NCBI GenBank assembly: GCA_963768715.1
Contig: CAVYJC010000002.1
Span: 186,001 to 250,000 of the forward strand
DNA: 64,000 nt
DNA from: DATKEJ01 sp963768715
GTDB taxonomy: Bacteria > Bacteroidota > Rhodothermia > Rhodothermales > DATKEJ01
Direction: 5' to 3'
Position numbers and translations under genes: made by a program. This document shows, in pieces, positions 45,619 through 55,912 of this stretch. Position 1 is the stretch's first letter. Each line of letters starts with the position of its first letter. Below the pieces are notes generated by a model. That model was not told the origin of the DNA. It searched no databases and was given only the letters and a program-made list of their open reading frames with translations.

Positions 45619-48482
45619 CACCGAGCCTTCACAACGGTTGTACTCACACGCGAGCTCGACCCACTGGAATCTTTCGTTTCCAGGCTGACGATATAGACGC
45701 CGGCAGCGACTTCGACATTGCCTGCGTCGCGGCCGTTCCACCTCGATTCGTGACGACCAGGCGCAACCCGACTGTCAACTACCGTTGAAACGACGCGACC
45801 CAAAACGTCATGGACGACCAGTCGGACCGCGGACGGAGAAGGTACACTGTAGCTGAAATTGATGCCCTCGACGAACGGATTCGGGTAGGGTCGATCGAGC
45901 AAGGGCTCAAGCGTTTCGGGATGATCTTCATCAACTGCATTCGGAAAGTAGACGCCGAGAAGCAGCGTTTTGACCTCGTACGGTCCGAATGAGACCCGGA
46001 CGGATTTACCTCGCTTGGTGAGGACGACGATCCTTTCAAGTAGATCTGCCTCATACACGTACGGATCGATTCCGGAAATTTCGAGATCTACGTCGACCGG
46101 CTCGGGAGATGGATTGTAAAACCGTGCGATCAGGCCGTCTCCGGCGTTCCATCGCTTGAGCGTCGAAAGCTGCAGCGTCGCGCCGCGGACGTCGACGAAG
46201 GAATACTCGTTCGAGTCGAGCGTACCCGTCTGGTTTCGAGGCAGCAACCGTGCGTGCAGCGGCACGCTGAAATTGTAACCCGAACGGGTTGCCAGAGCGG
46301 GATCGGAGGGGCCTGCATGCGACGTTACCGAAAAGCCCGCGCTGAGGGGTCCCGTTCCCGCGCGATAAGAGCCCTCACTGTCCCACGAAGTCAGGAATCG
46401 AACCGTGCCGTTGAAGGATCCGCTGGAGTAGGCCTCCAATCCTGGACCGGAACTCGAAAGAACGGCTGTTCCCATCTCATCCGACACGGTCGTCCATCGC
46501 TGGCTTTCGTAGTGCTTTATCCGGAATCCCGAGAGCTCGTCTTCGAAGAGGCGCACGCTCCCGAACGGGATCTCGTAGCGGAGAGATGCCGTCGGCGCAT
46601 CGAAGTCGAAGAAGAAATCGACAGTCTCGGATCCCACCGGCGGGTTCTTATCGTAGGTATTGAAGAAGTCGATGCGTTTCAATCCGGCCGGCAGCACGAC
46701 CTCGGTCCGGTAAGAGCTGCTTCCCGGCGCCTCGCCTTCAAGTAAGATCCTCTGGAGCACTTCACCACTATCGCTCGACGCAACGGCGAGCATCGGCGCG
46801 CCGCTTCCGGAGTACCGATACTCGTTGAATCGTCCCCCGCCGACCATCCATTCTCTCCCGAGTTCCTTATCGAGCACACTCAGTGCACCGCCTGTCTCTC
46901 CAATTTCGACGCGGTAGTCGTCGTTCTCGAGGACACTGCCGGTGAGAGGCGTCGGTCCGGTGATGGGTCCGGAGTTCTCGGCAATGCGGAACGTCTTATA
47001 CCCGAGCGAGGGGACCGAGTCGGCACGAAAGGCAACCTCTCCGGTCGAGAGGCGCTGGTGCGGAATGACCGCTCCCGAACCGTTGTCGACGATCTCGAAG
47101 GCGCGAACGTCCGCAAGCAGCGGGTCGTCAGCGGGAATCGTGACGACGCCCGACCTGGTCCAGGGCAGGACATTGAAGACGGCGATCTCCAGCGCTCCGG
47201 CCGTCGTAATCTGGGCGGCCCAACTTTGGATCCCGGCGTCGAAGACCTCTTCCGCCGTGGAAAGGGCGTTCGTAACCCACCCCATCTTCAGCTCCCAGAA
47301 CTCCTCGTTCGGCGCGGGGTCGGTCGTCTTGTACCCCATGTTGTGATCTTCGTAGAGGAGATTGTCGTTGTAGGCCCTCGCGAGGGCTTCGTCCGGGTAG
47401 TTGTATGAGGCATCGACGACACTCGCGATCGATGCGGCAGTCTCCGCTGCAGGCAGGAGGGCTTGCGCCTTCCTCGAAAGCAAGTGGCCCTTCGTCGCCG
47501 ACGACGCGAACCAGAGACTCCACCAGTTGGGGGCGTCGCCCGCAATTACCGGGATCGAGTCACGCGCGCCCGACTCAAATTCAGCGTGATAGAAGAAATC
47601 ACTGAACGTTGCGACCCGCATCGTACTGCCGGAGTGGTTGTCGTTCCACGCCTGCACATTATTGACGATGTTGGGATTCGGCGGACCGTTGTCGCCGGTC
47701 GAAGCGTTGATCAGCACGAAGTCGTACGGATACCCGTCATTGGCGAGACTATTGAGCAGGTTGGTGATCCTGTTCTCCATGTTGGTATAGCCGCCGTACA
47801 CGCCCCATACGAATGCCCCTTCGAGGTATGCCCAATTAGGATCCATGGACCGCCAGACCAGGGTGCGATGGCCGCTCTGTCCTTCCCAGAAAAAGAGATT
47901 CGGCAGGTCCGTCGTCGTGTAGAAATCCGACAGGCCCGAGTTCATTGCAAGCGACAGGTAGGGCACTTCTGCCTTGTTAAGCAGCTGCGCCAGCGACCAC
48001 GTAAATCCCGGCGTGTCGTTGATAACGGCAGGGCCGGTCACCACATTGTATTTCCTCGCGATGTCATTGGCGAAGTAGAGCGAGCGAACCAGCTCCTCGG
48101 GGCCGCAAAGATCGGTCTGGACGCTGAGATAGAACGCACCGATGTCGATGTAGCCCTGGCGCACGAGATCCATCAGATGATCGATCTGCTCGGGCGATCT
48201 CGTCTTTAGATAGTTTTCCAGTGGCCAGGCTTCCTCGGTCGACCACCGGAACCTTGAATTTTCAGGATTCGACTTGTATCGCTCTACATAGGAGACGACG
48301 CTGTCGAGATAGGTGGACTGCTGCTGCACGACGGTCTCCACCGAAGCGGTGAATCCGACGTCCTGATGAGAGAAGGGTACGACGAAGATCTTCCAGTCGC
48401 GGTCGAACTGCGCCTGAGCGGGTGGGACGAGGGTTAGCAAGAGTCCCACCCACGAGATATATGCCCAGATTCTTCGAGTCAC
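45618..48482 (-). CDS. Secreted GH38 alpha-mannosidase-like protein with T9SS C-terminal domain
   Basis: 954 residues from a GTG at 48482 that overlaps the TAG of the PorV-like gene; the longer open frame runs back through that gene. The signal peptide is GLLLTLVPPAQAQ. The GH38 catalytic part has FVVPFSHQDVGFTASVE (His/Asp metal ligands), AVINDTPGFTWSLAQLL (candidate nucleophile) and LINASTGDNGPPNPN. Middle beta domains follow. The last ~90 residues (LDRPYPNPFVEGINFSYSV, HDVLGRVVST, GVYIVSLET) are a T9SS sorting domain. It probably cuts terminal mannose-like sugars at the cell surface, ahead of uptake by the receptor and ABC transporter. Confidence 0.9.
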   Translation of the reverse strand: MTRRIWAYISWVGLLLTLVPPAQAQFDRDWKIFVVPFSHQDVGFTASVETVVQQQSTYLDSVVSYVERYKSNPENSRFRWSTEEAWPLENYLKTRSPEQIDHLMDLVRQGYIDIGAFYLSVQTDLCGPEELVRSLYFANDIARKYNVVTGPAVINDTPGFTWSLAQLLNKAEVPYLSLAMNSGLSDFYTTTDLPNLFFWEGQSGHRTLVWRSMDPNWAYLEGAFVWGVYGGYTNMENRITNLLNSLANDGYPYDFVLINASTGDNGPPNPNIVNNVQAWNDNHSGSTMRVATFSDFFYHAEFESGARDSIPVIAGDAPNWWSLWFASSATKGHLLSRKAQALLPAAETAASIASVVDASYNYPDEALARAYNDNLLYEDHNMGYKTTDPAPNEEFWELKMGWVTNALSTAEEVFDAGIQSWAAQITTAGALEIAVFNVLPWTRSGVVTIPADDPLLADVRAFEIVDNGSGAVIPHQRLSTGEVAFRADSVPSLGYKTFRIAENSGPITGPTPLTGSVLENDDYRVEIGETGGALSVLDKELGREWMVGGGRFNEYRYSGSGAPMLAVASSDSGEVLQRILLEGEAPGSSSYRTEVVLPAGLKRIDFFNTYDKNPPVGSETVDFFFDFDAPTASLRYEIPFGSVRLFEDELSGFRIKHYESQRWTTVSDEMGTAVLSSSGPGLEAYSSGSFNGTVRFLTSWDSEGSYRAGTGPLSAGFSVTSHAGPSDPALATRSGYNFSVPLHARLLPRNQTGTLDSNEYSFVDVRGATLQLSTLKRWNAGDGLIARFYNPSPEPVDVDLEISGIDPYVYEADLLERIVVLTKRGKSVRVSFGPYEVKTLLLGVYFPNAVDEDHPETLEPLLDRPYPNPFVEGINFSYSVPSPSAVRLVVHDVLGRVVSTVVDSRVAPGRHESRWNGRDAGNVEVAAGVYIVSLETKDSSGSSSRVSTTVVKAR

Positions 48483-49432
48483 TACCGCGCGAGCCCCACC
48501 GTGAATCGGTGCATCCCTCCGAAGACGTTGCCGAAATCGGCATACGCGTAATCGGCGGCGAGCCTGAATCCCGCCAGGGCAGGATGGATTCCGGCTCCGA
48601 TCGAAAACTCCCCTTCGTCGACGTTCGCCCGGTACCCGCCGCGCACGGCAAGGATATCGACCAGGACGGCTTCCAGGCCGAAATTGACCCACTCATTGTT
48701 GTCGGTCGGGTGGACGAGCTCGACCGCCGACGTCACCGTCAACGAGCGGCTTTGTACCAGCTCGTCGGCCGCGCTGATGCGGAAGAGCAGCGGCATCCTG
48801 AAGTCGTCGCGAAGACCTTGGACGTTGGGTCCAAAGTGCTGGAGCGTGAAGGCGAGGCGCAGATTTCGGAAACCTGTATAGTACAAGGTGCCCACGTCGA
48901 ACAGCACGTTTCCGTAGTGGTCCTGGTCCAGGTCCTCGTACAGGTATTTCGCCTGAAATCCGATCGTCAGCTTGTCCGTAAAACGCTTGGCCGCCGCCAA
49001 ACCGACCACAAAATCACCCGCGTCTACCATGCGCCCCGTGCCGTCGGGTTCGGTAACCGTCGTTTCCTCGAACGATTGGATGCCGAAGTGGAGCAGGCTC
49101 ACGCCGAACGTATACGAGCCGAGATGCGAGAGCGCGGCGACGGCATCAAGTGAGCTATTGGCCAACCACTGATTGTGCGTGAAGGCGACTTGCGGACCCT
49201 CGGCGATCGGAAGTGCACCCACGTTCCAGAATAGCGCATTCGCATCGTTGGTGATCGCGCCGGCAGCCTCACCCAAGGCCACTTCCCGTGCCCCGACGCC
49301 GATCTTCAGGGATTGGAAGCCCGCGGATCCGGCTTTCGTGAAGTCGAAGCCGTAGTCGATCTGACCCCGGGCCGGCGTGGCCAGTCCGACGACGATGACC
49401 GACGAGAGCGCTATGTATGCGAGACGTTTCAT
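48482..49432 (-). CDS. PorV/PorQ-like outer-membrane protein
   Basis: 316 residues from ATG 49432, overlapping the upstream stop by 4 bp. After a signal peptide (SSVIVVGLATPARG) comes FQSLKIGVGAREVALGEA, then AITNDANALFWNVGAL, the signature of the PorV/UPF0164 barrel family. A 14-strand-like pattern runs to the terminal HRFTVGLAR. PorV is the T9SS component that shuttles cargo with C-terminal sorting domains to the attachment complex. This copy lies between two genes for T9SS-tagged proteins, so it may be a locus-specific carrier. Confidence 0.87.
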   Translation of the reverse strand: MKRLAYIALSSVIVVGLATPARGQIDYGFDFTKAGSAGFQSLKIGVGAREVALGEAAGAITNDANALFWNVGALPIAEGPQVAFTHNQWLANSSLDAVAALSHLGSYTFGVSLLHFGIQSFEETTVTEPDGTGRMVDAGDFVVGLAAAKRFTDKLTIGFQAKYLYEDLDQDHYGNVLFDVGTLYYTGFRNLRLAFTLQHFGPNVQGLRDDFRMPLLFRISAADELVQSRSLTVTSAVELVHPTDNNEWVNFGLEAVLVDILAVRGGYRANVDEGEFSIGAGIHPALAGFRLAADYAYADFGNVFGGMHRFTVGLAR

Positions 49433-51270
49433 TTTATGATCAGAAGCGTGCCTTCCGCCGTGCCTACGTTGGATTCGACCGTCCAGAAATAGATGCCGGG
49501 CGCGACACGCTGGCGCGAGTCGGTGACCTGACCCCAGATCTCCTGACCCGATTCCGTGCTTTCGTGCTCGAGCACTTTGAACAGTTCGCCGCTGGCGGTG
49601 TAGATGCGAATGGTCGCCTTTTCGGGGAGATTGGTCCAAACGATCGTCGCCTCTTCGCCCTGCGTCGGGAAGCCCGAAACGAGCCGGAACGGGTTGGGGA
49701 ATACCTTGACATCTAACGTGTTTTCAGCCGGGAGGCTCGACACGCGCAACGCTTCTGTATTTCTGTTGGTCAATCCGCTCACCTGCCCTTCATCGTCGAC
49801 AGAAACCACCGCATAAAAATAGCCCGAGCCCAGACTGACAGTCTGGTCGATGAAGCGCCAGCGGCCCTCGCTGAAGAATCGCCGCTCGTCAATCGAGTTG
49901 CCTGGACGGATGCGCTGGATCTGCGTGTAAGGACCCACGAACGATCGATCGCTTCGAAGAACCCGATACTCGGCAACCGTAGTCGATCCGCTGACTGGGT
50001 CCACCCATGTCTGATCGAGCGGAGGCCAGGTAAGCGAGACCGAGCGAGTGCTTGGAAGAGGCAGCACCTCGATATCCGGAGACGGGGGCGGCACACCGGC
50101 CGGTTTTAGTCCATTTGCGAACAGGGCCTGGGCGCGATCGACCGTGTGCCGCAACGAATCGAGCCCTACGGTCAATTTTCCCTGCACGTCCAATCCTTTC
50201 ACGGCCTCAGAGAGTGGCAGTCCGTTTACCGCTTCGACCAGCGTAATGGCAATCGTCGCGCCCGCCGCCACATCGTAGGGTCCGCACGAGAGCAGCATGA
50301 AGGGCGTGATTCTGTCGTCGGGACCGACTTGCAGCGACTGATCTTCTCCGGTCAGCAACGCATAAAGTGCATCGGCGTTGGTCGAGGCAAGCGAAAGCTT
50401 GTTCTCGTTGTTGAGCAACTGTGCGGCGAGGACATTCGCAGGCTGTGATCCGCCGTCCGAACCCGCCGGTGCGTCGAGTATCGCTACGCCGGCATAGCCG
50501 GTCGTCCGCATTTCGCCCGCTGCCGCCCAGTAGTTCCCGACATCGGTAGGCAGGTCGAAGTTGGGCGTGTCGTCGTAGGCGTACATCATCTTCCGCACGG
50601 CGTCGAATCCGGTGCGCTCGTCGGCGCGATTCAGGTCGTCTCCCCAACCGTTGTGGACATTGATGTCCTGGTAACTGGGTCGCAGGAGGTACGGGAAGCC
50701 AAAATAGGTATCCGCCAGCGCGGCGCCCGTGCCGTTCGTGAACGTGTACTCGATCACGATGAAGTCAGCGAGCGACGGGAAACTCCAGGCGTGGCTTCTC
50801 CGCACGACGGCAATGCCTTGCGACGTCGTAAAACGGGAGGTGATTACCTGTTCTGCGCGCGTCGGATCGAAATCTTCCGATTCCACATAGTTGTCCTCCC
50901 GAACGAGCGGGTCGTACGTCCCATGATCACGAAAGCTGAAGGGACCGTTCTCGACAAAAAGGAGACTGCCGTCGCCACGTTTGCCGGCAATCCACGTACC
51001 TGCCGCCACGTTGTAGGATCGCTGCTCCTCCTTGCTCGTCAGTTCATCCGGTCCACCGGGCCAGTCCATCGTGGGATAGTACTCGAAGATGTTCGTCGGA
51101 CTGGGAGCACCGATCGTTCCATCATCCTTCATCGTCTCCCAAAGCTCTCCCCGATCATGTATCTCGAACTCGGCCGCCCGCAACTGCGCGCGCGCCGTAC
51201 TCCACCCAAGGGCGGTGGCGGCAAGGCATATGAGGAGTCGTGTTTTCAAAGGATCTCGGTTCAGAGTCAC
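49429..51270 (-). CDS. Large secreted T9SS-tagged protein of unknown function
   Basis: 613 residues from a GTG at 51270 overlapping the receptor stop (GTGA). The signal peptide is LICLAATALGWSTARAQ. A ~350-residue domain with FEIHDRGELWETMKDDGTIG and AGTWIAGKRGDG is common in Bacteroidota secreted proteins but has no assigned function. A fibronectin-like domain (RSVSLTWPPLD, AEYRVLRSDRSF) follows, then a T9SS sorting domain (KVFPNPFRLVSG, GIYFWTVESN). Sitting between the receptor and the PorV-like gene, it could be a surface glycan-binding partner standing in for SusD, which is absent. Confidence 0.75.
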   Translation of the reverse strand: MTLNRDPLKTRLLICLAATALGWSTARAQLRAAEFEIHDRGELWETMKDDGTIGAPSPTNIFEYYPTMDWPGGPDELTSKEEQRSYNVAAGTWIAGKRGDGSLLFVENGPFSFRDHGTYDPLVREDNYVESEDFDPTRAEQVITSRFTTSQGIAVVRRSHAWSFPSLADFIVIEYTFTNGTGAALADTYFGFPYLLRPSYQDINVHNGWGDDLNRADERTGFDAVRKMMYAYDDTPNFDLPTDVGNYWAAAGEMRTTGYAGVAILDAPAGSDGGSQPANVLAAQLLNNENKLSLASTNADALYALLTGEDQSLQVGPDDRITPFMLLSCGPYDVAAGATIAITLVEAVNGLPLSEAVKGLDVQGKLTVGLDSLRHTVDRAQALFANGLKPAGVPPPSPDIEVLPLPSTRSVSLTWPPLDQTWVDPVSGSTTVAEYRVLRSDRSFVGPYTQIQRIRPGNSIDERRFFSEGRWRFIDQTVSLGSGYFYAVVSVDDEGQVSGLTNRNTEALRVSSLPAENTLDVKVFPNPFRLVSGFPTQGEEATIVWTNLPEKATIRIYTASGELFKVLEHESTESGQEIWGQVTDSRQRVAPGIYFWTVESNVGTAEGTLLIIK

Positions 51271-54200
51271 CTGAGGTTGAAGCGCGCGCCGATGTGGACC
51301 TGCCGTTTCGGGAAATAGGTCTGCCAGCCGATGTCGTATCCATCGGCGTCGACTCTCGAAATCGTGCCGTTTTCCACGTAATTCTTGACCGCATTCGCAT
51401 CGAACAGCACATCACCGAATGAGCGCAAATTCTTCGTGTTGAGTAGGTTCGTCACGTTCACATAGACCGAGAGGTTCTCCAAGCCACCGATCGGGATCGG
51501 CTTTTCGAGTCGAAGATCAACGGTTTTGATCGCGGGCAGGCGATGATTGTCCCTGACGTCGGGAGGATCTTGAGCGACCAACATAAGTAAAGGCCCGGCC
51601 GCTTACGTACGTGATGAGAAAGCTTGCGCTCCCACCCGACAGAATCTGCGACAGGCCCCGTTGATGGTTCCTCTCTGGATATTTGAAATACACGTTCGTG
51701 CGCATCACGTGCGGCCGGCTGAACGTCGTCTCGCCCGGAAGGCGGAGGGAGACATCGGTGTCGTACGTGAAGCTCGGGTTGCCGTTCTCGTCATAGGTGA
51801 TGGTCCCGGGCGTTGCGCGGCCCTGGCTGACGCGCGAGAAACTGTAGTTCGCGTTGATGCTCACCCACGAGCTGAAAAGCGTTCGAAGCGTCACCTCGAA
51901 GCCGCGTGCGTCGCCGTAGTCGCCCGAGAAGTGCGAAACGAAGAACACGTTCGGCGTGACGCCGCCCCGGAAAGGATCCCACATCTGGACTCGGCGGTCG
52001 AAGATGCCCTGCCGCGGGAAGGTCTGATCGAAAACATCCTTGTAAAAACCGGTGACGTCGAGGACGGCGATGTCACCAAAATTATGTACGATCCCTACCT
52101 CAAACGAGACCGTCTTCTCCGGCGGCAGGTCACCGATCGTCTCCGTCACGACTCGCTCGGGATCGCCGTCCAGCGATGCGATGTGTTTGGGCTCGCGTCC
52201 CTCGGCAGCCGCCTTCGCATCCTCCGCCATTTCTGCCTTCACGATGTATTCCGGCCGGAAATAGTTGAACTCGAACATCCGGTCTAGCGCCGGCATCTGG
52301 TAGAAGTGGCCGTAGTTGAAATGGAGCACCGTCTGACTGGACACGGGGAACGAAACGCCGAGCCTCGGACTCACCCGATGGAAGGTTTTCGCAGGCGCCC
52401 GCGGTTTATCGAGGACGTTCTGAAATGAATACTTCACGTGGCCGTTCGCATCGACCTGATCGCGGTCGGGATCGAGCGACTGGTCGTATAGTGGATCGAC
52501 GGAGAGATTGAACAAGTCACGGGTGGTGAACCAGTCGACGTTCGGATTGAACATGTAGTATCGCACGCCGAAGTTCAGGATCATGCTGGCAAACTCCATC
52601 TTGTCCTGCGCGTAAGCGGCGAACTCGATTGGATGGTAGGTCTCCCCCAGCCCGCGATTGAGCCAGTACCGGGAGTCCATCGTAAAGGACGGATAACGAT
52701 AGGAACCGTCGTCCTTCCAGGTATTTCTTCTCAGCTCAAATCCACCCTTGAGCAAGTTGTTGAGATTGGCCTGCCAGTTTGCGCTGCCTTCAAACGAAAT
52801 GTCGCCAACGCTCTGATGCTGATCGAGGAAGAAGGTATAGGCATCGAAAGGCTCGTCGGGGTATCCGTTGTACCGCTGAAAACCAAACAGGGTCGGATTG
52901 ATACTCGTCCCGAATCGGATGTAGTCATTCGGATACTCTCTCATGTCGAGATTGAAGCGACTCAGGCGTAGATCATAGAAGAATGCTGGGGAAAGGGTGT
53001 GCGTCCAGGCCGCCGAGAACAGCGTCGTCTCATCGTCGAGAAGAGATCCCCACCCCCGGTAGTATTTGACCTGGTTCGTGAAGTCCCCGTTCTCCTGCAG
53101 CGTTGAGTGAAGGGTCTTGCTGTAGAGCCCATTAAGCCGCAGTTTCATCTCCGGCCTCGGCCGGATGACGATGTTTCCCATCACGTCGCCGAGTCGCCGG
53201 CTGTTTCGCGGTCTCGGATACACGTACGCCTCCTGCTTGAACTGTGATGCCACGAAGAACGTCGCGCCCGTATTCCCGGTGCCGTATAAGGGTCCGCCAA
53301 GACTCCCGTACAATTGCTCGTCGGCCACGTCGCGGTAGTCGTAGATCTGACTGCTCCGCTCGGGGGTCCACCACGCGGGATCCAGTGTGCCGTCCGGAAG
53401 CGTGTGATCGATGAATTCCTTTTCGGTGCTTCTGTCGTAGAGATAGTTGCCGAAGTGTCGCTGGCCGGGAAATCCATAGAGGGCTTCGAACGAGGCCGAG
53501 TAATCGCGGCCGCCTTCCTTGGTGACGACGTTCACAATGCCTGACTGGGCGCCACCGTACTCCGCATCGAAACCGCCGGTCAGAACCTGAATCTCCTGGA
53601 CCGCGTGCATATTGATGTTCGTGAACGACCCGCCTTGGTCGGCTCGTCCTTCGAGCAGTGCCGCGGCGCGTGCTCCATCGATGAACCAAAGCACCTCGTT
53701 CTGTTCGCCGCCGCGAACGGCATAGCGCGTTTCGCCGCGTCCCGATCCACCGAGTCCCCCGATGATCGGCTCGGGATCGAAGAGGATACCCTGCTGCACC
53801 ATGAGGGCCTCGCGTGCACTGGTCACAGGGAGCTCGTTCAATTGGCGGATATCGAGGTAAACGACGCTCGCCGTTTCGTCAGGCTGGATGACGGGTCGCT
53901 CGGCCGTCACGACAATCTCCTCATCCATCTGCAGTGTGGCCGGCTGGAGAGCAACGTCGATGCGGGTGGTCAGCCCACTCTGTACGCGGACGTCTTCCAC
54001 AAACGTGGTAGAATATCCGAGCATGGTAACGCGGAGCCGGTGCGTTCCGGGCGGGACCTGGATAATGAAATACTCCCCATTGACGTCTGCGGCTGCTCCC
54101 AAAGGTGTCCCGACGACCAGTACGTTGGCGCCCGGCAGCGACTCGCCGGTTTCCGCATCGGTGATCGTACCGACGATCTTACCGACGGCCGCAGGGGTCG

Positions 54201-54282
54201 ACGCCCCGGCATCCGGCGTGGCCGGGAGCACAAGCAAAGCCAGGATCGGGAGGAGCGATCGAAGATGCAGTGGCTTACGCAT
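51267..54282 (-). CDS. TonB-dependent receptor with CarboxypepD_reg-like domain (one frameshift)
   Basis: From ATG 54282: signal peptide, then a regulatory-like domain at ~30-115 (GTITDAETGESLPGANVLV, then GYSTTFVEDVRV). A plug domain follows (LNELPVTSAREALMVQQG, GGFDAEYGGAQSGIVNVVTK), then a barrel with RVSPRLGVSFPV and YSFSRVSQGRATPG. A one-base insertion near 51580 moves the last ~95 residues into another frame (PIPIGGLENLSVYVNVTNLL, then HIGARFNLR) ending at 51267. The total is about 1,000 residues. It imports glycan fragments across the outer membrane. It overlaps the GntR gene by 8 bp and lacks a SusD partner. Confidence 0.9.
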
Positions 54283-55024
54283 TCCCGTTGTTCTTTCCGT
54301 TGAGCGCCCTGTCGATCGAGGCGGAATCCTGTTTCATGAGCACGCGGCGAACCCCATTCAGATGCGCCCGCATCCGACGCACGGCCAAAGAAGCATTGCG
54401 TGCTTTCAATGCATTGAGTATACCAACGTGTTCATGATAATCTCGAACACGCGATCCGTGAATCCCTAAAATAGCATACTGTTCGGCTCGAAATAGGCCC
54501 GAGAGCACCTCCAGCACCTGATGGGCGACCCCGTTGCCTGAGGCCAGCGCAATCTGGCCATGAAAAGCCATATTGATTCGACTCAGTTCTTTGTCGTTGT
54601 GCTCGTCGATCAAGGCCGCAGCCTTATCGAGTTGCCGCTCCATCTCGGCGATATCGACCTCCGTGACGCGTTCGGCCGCCAGTCCTGTTGTGTACACTTC
54701 GAGAACCAACCGCGTCTCGATGAGGTCGAGCATGGCCCTGCGCGAAGGGACCTTCTCTGCGACCGGGTTCGACAGAAAGAGCGCATCGTGACCTTCCGCG
54801 ACGTACACCCCCGAACCGTGACGAATCTCGACGATACCCACTGCCTGGAGCCGGCGAAGAGCCTCCCGAAGCGTCGGGGCACCGACCTCGAACCGTCGCG
54901 CCATATCCTGGATCGTCGGCAGCCGATATCCCGGTTCAAATCCCTCGCGGTCGATCATTTGCTTGACCGCACGAGCAAGGCTGTCGGACAGGCTTTCCTT
55001 TCGAACTGCGTCAATCACAGGCAT
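54275..55024 (-). CDS. GntR-family regulator, FadR subfamily
   Basis: 249 residues. The winged helix lies at ~10-75 (KQMIDREGFEPGYRLPTIQ, FEVGAPTLREALRRLQAVG, EIRHGSGVYV). An FCD ligand-binding domain spans ~95-225, with His residues in NMAFHGQIALAS, YHEHVGIL and RRMRAHLNG placed to bind a metal and a small acid. FadR-type regulators often respond to sugar acids. It is the first gene of the minus-strand glycan operon (8-bp overlap with the receptor) and is divergent from the sugar-oxidation operon. It could control both through 55048-55066. Confidence 0.9.
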   Translation of the reverse strand: MPVIDAVRKESLSDSLARAVKQMIDREGFEPGYRLPTIQDMARRFEVGAPTLREALRRLQAVGIVEIRHGSGVYVAEGHDALFLSNPVAEKVPSRRAMLDLIETRLVLEVYTTGLAAERVTEVDIAEMERQLDKAAALIDEHNDKELSRINMAFHGQIALASGNGVAHQVLEVLSGLFRAEQYAILGIHGSRVRDYHEHVGILNALKARNASLAVRRMRAHLNGVRRVLMKQDSASIDRALNGKNNGNA

Positions 55025-55047
55025 GCGTGAGGGGATTGCAAATTGAC

Positions 55048-55066
55048 AAAGTGATCTTATGACTTT
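55048..55066. promoter_or_regulatory. Candidate GntR operator, AAAGT-N9-ACTTT
   Basis: A 5-bp inverted repeat with a 9-bp spacer in the 114-bp divergent intergenic region, 24 bp from the regulator start. It is the only clear palindrome there. The remaining sequence to 55138 presumably holds both promoters. Confidence 0.45.
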
Positions 55067-55138
55067 ATCTTCGCGCGGCCAAAATAGTCATCGTCTTTGA
55101 TGCTGTCAAGAAGGGTGCAAACTCCTTACCTTTCGATC

Positions 55139-55903
55139 ATGTCTTTAAGTTCAAAAATCGCCCTTGTGACCGGAGCAGGCTCCGGAATCGGCGCCGCGAT
55201 TGCGGAGCGCTTCGCCCAGTCCGGCGCATATGTATATGTTGTTGATATTAATGAGGATAATGGAAAGTCAATCGTAGGTGCGATCACGAGCGCCGGTCAT
55301 CGCGCATCGTTTCTCCGCCTCGATGTATCGGACCCGAAGGCTTGCGAGGCGTTGGCCTCGCATGTGCTCGATGAATCAGGGCGGCTCGACGTGCTCGTCA
55401 ATAATGCGGGTATTGGGCATGTGGGAACGATACTGCAGACGACCGCCGACGATTTGGACCGCTTGTACGCGGTGAATGTGCGGGGTGTGTTCAACCTCAG
55501 CCGAGCTTTCATCGGATCGATGATCGAACGGGGAGCGGGCTCTATTATCAATATGGCCTCCATCGGGGGTATCGTCGGCATCACAGATCGGGCGGCCTAC
55601 ACGACGACCAAGTTCGCCGTAGTCGGTCTGACCAAAGCAATGGCGTTGGATCACGCTAAATCCGGCGTTCGAATCAACTGCATTTGCCCCGCTCGCGTCG
55701 AGACACCTTTCGTCAAGGCGCGGATCGCGGAGTATCCCGATCCGGAGCAGGCGTATCGCGACATGTCGATGTCGCAACCTGTCGGACGCATGGCGACGCC
55801 GGAAGAGATCGCCGCGGCGGCCCTCTACTTCGCGCAAGACGAATCGGCCTTCGTAACGGGATCGGCGTTCATCATCGATGGCGCCTTCAGTGCCGGGAAA
55901 TAG
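55139..55903 (+). CDS. SDR-family dehydrogenase (first of two)
   Basis: 254 residues from ATG 55139. It is a classical short-chain dehydrogenase with the cofactor motif TGAGSGIGAAIAERF near 12, an acidic residue at VVDINEDN that favours NAD, NNAGIGHVG near 88, a catalytic Ser in NMASIGG, and Tyr/Lys in YTTTKFAVVG. It ends VTGSAFIIDGAFSAGK. In the neighbouring pathway it could be the sugar 1-dehydrogenase or the 2-keto-3-deoxy acid dehydrogenase. It is first in the plus-strand operon, 9 bp before the FAH-family gene. Confidence 0.88.
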   Translation: MSLSSKIALVTGAGSGIGAAIAERFAQSGAYVYVVDINEDNGKSIVGAITSAGHRASFLRLDVSDPKACEALASHVLDESGRLDVLVNNAGIGHVGTILQTTADDLDRLYAVNVRGVFNLSRAFIGSMIERGAGSIINMASIGGIVGITDRAAYTTTKFAVVGLTKAMALDHAKSGVRINCICPARVETPFVKARIAEYPDPEQAYRDMSMSQPVGRMATPEEIAAAALYFAQDESAFVTGSAFIIDGAFSAGK

Positions 55904-55912
55904 ACAATAAAA

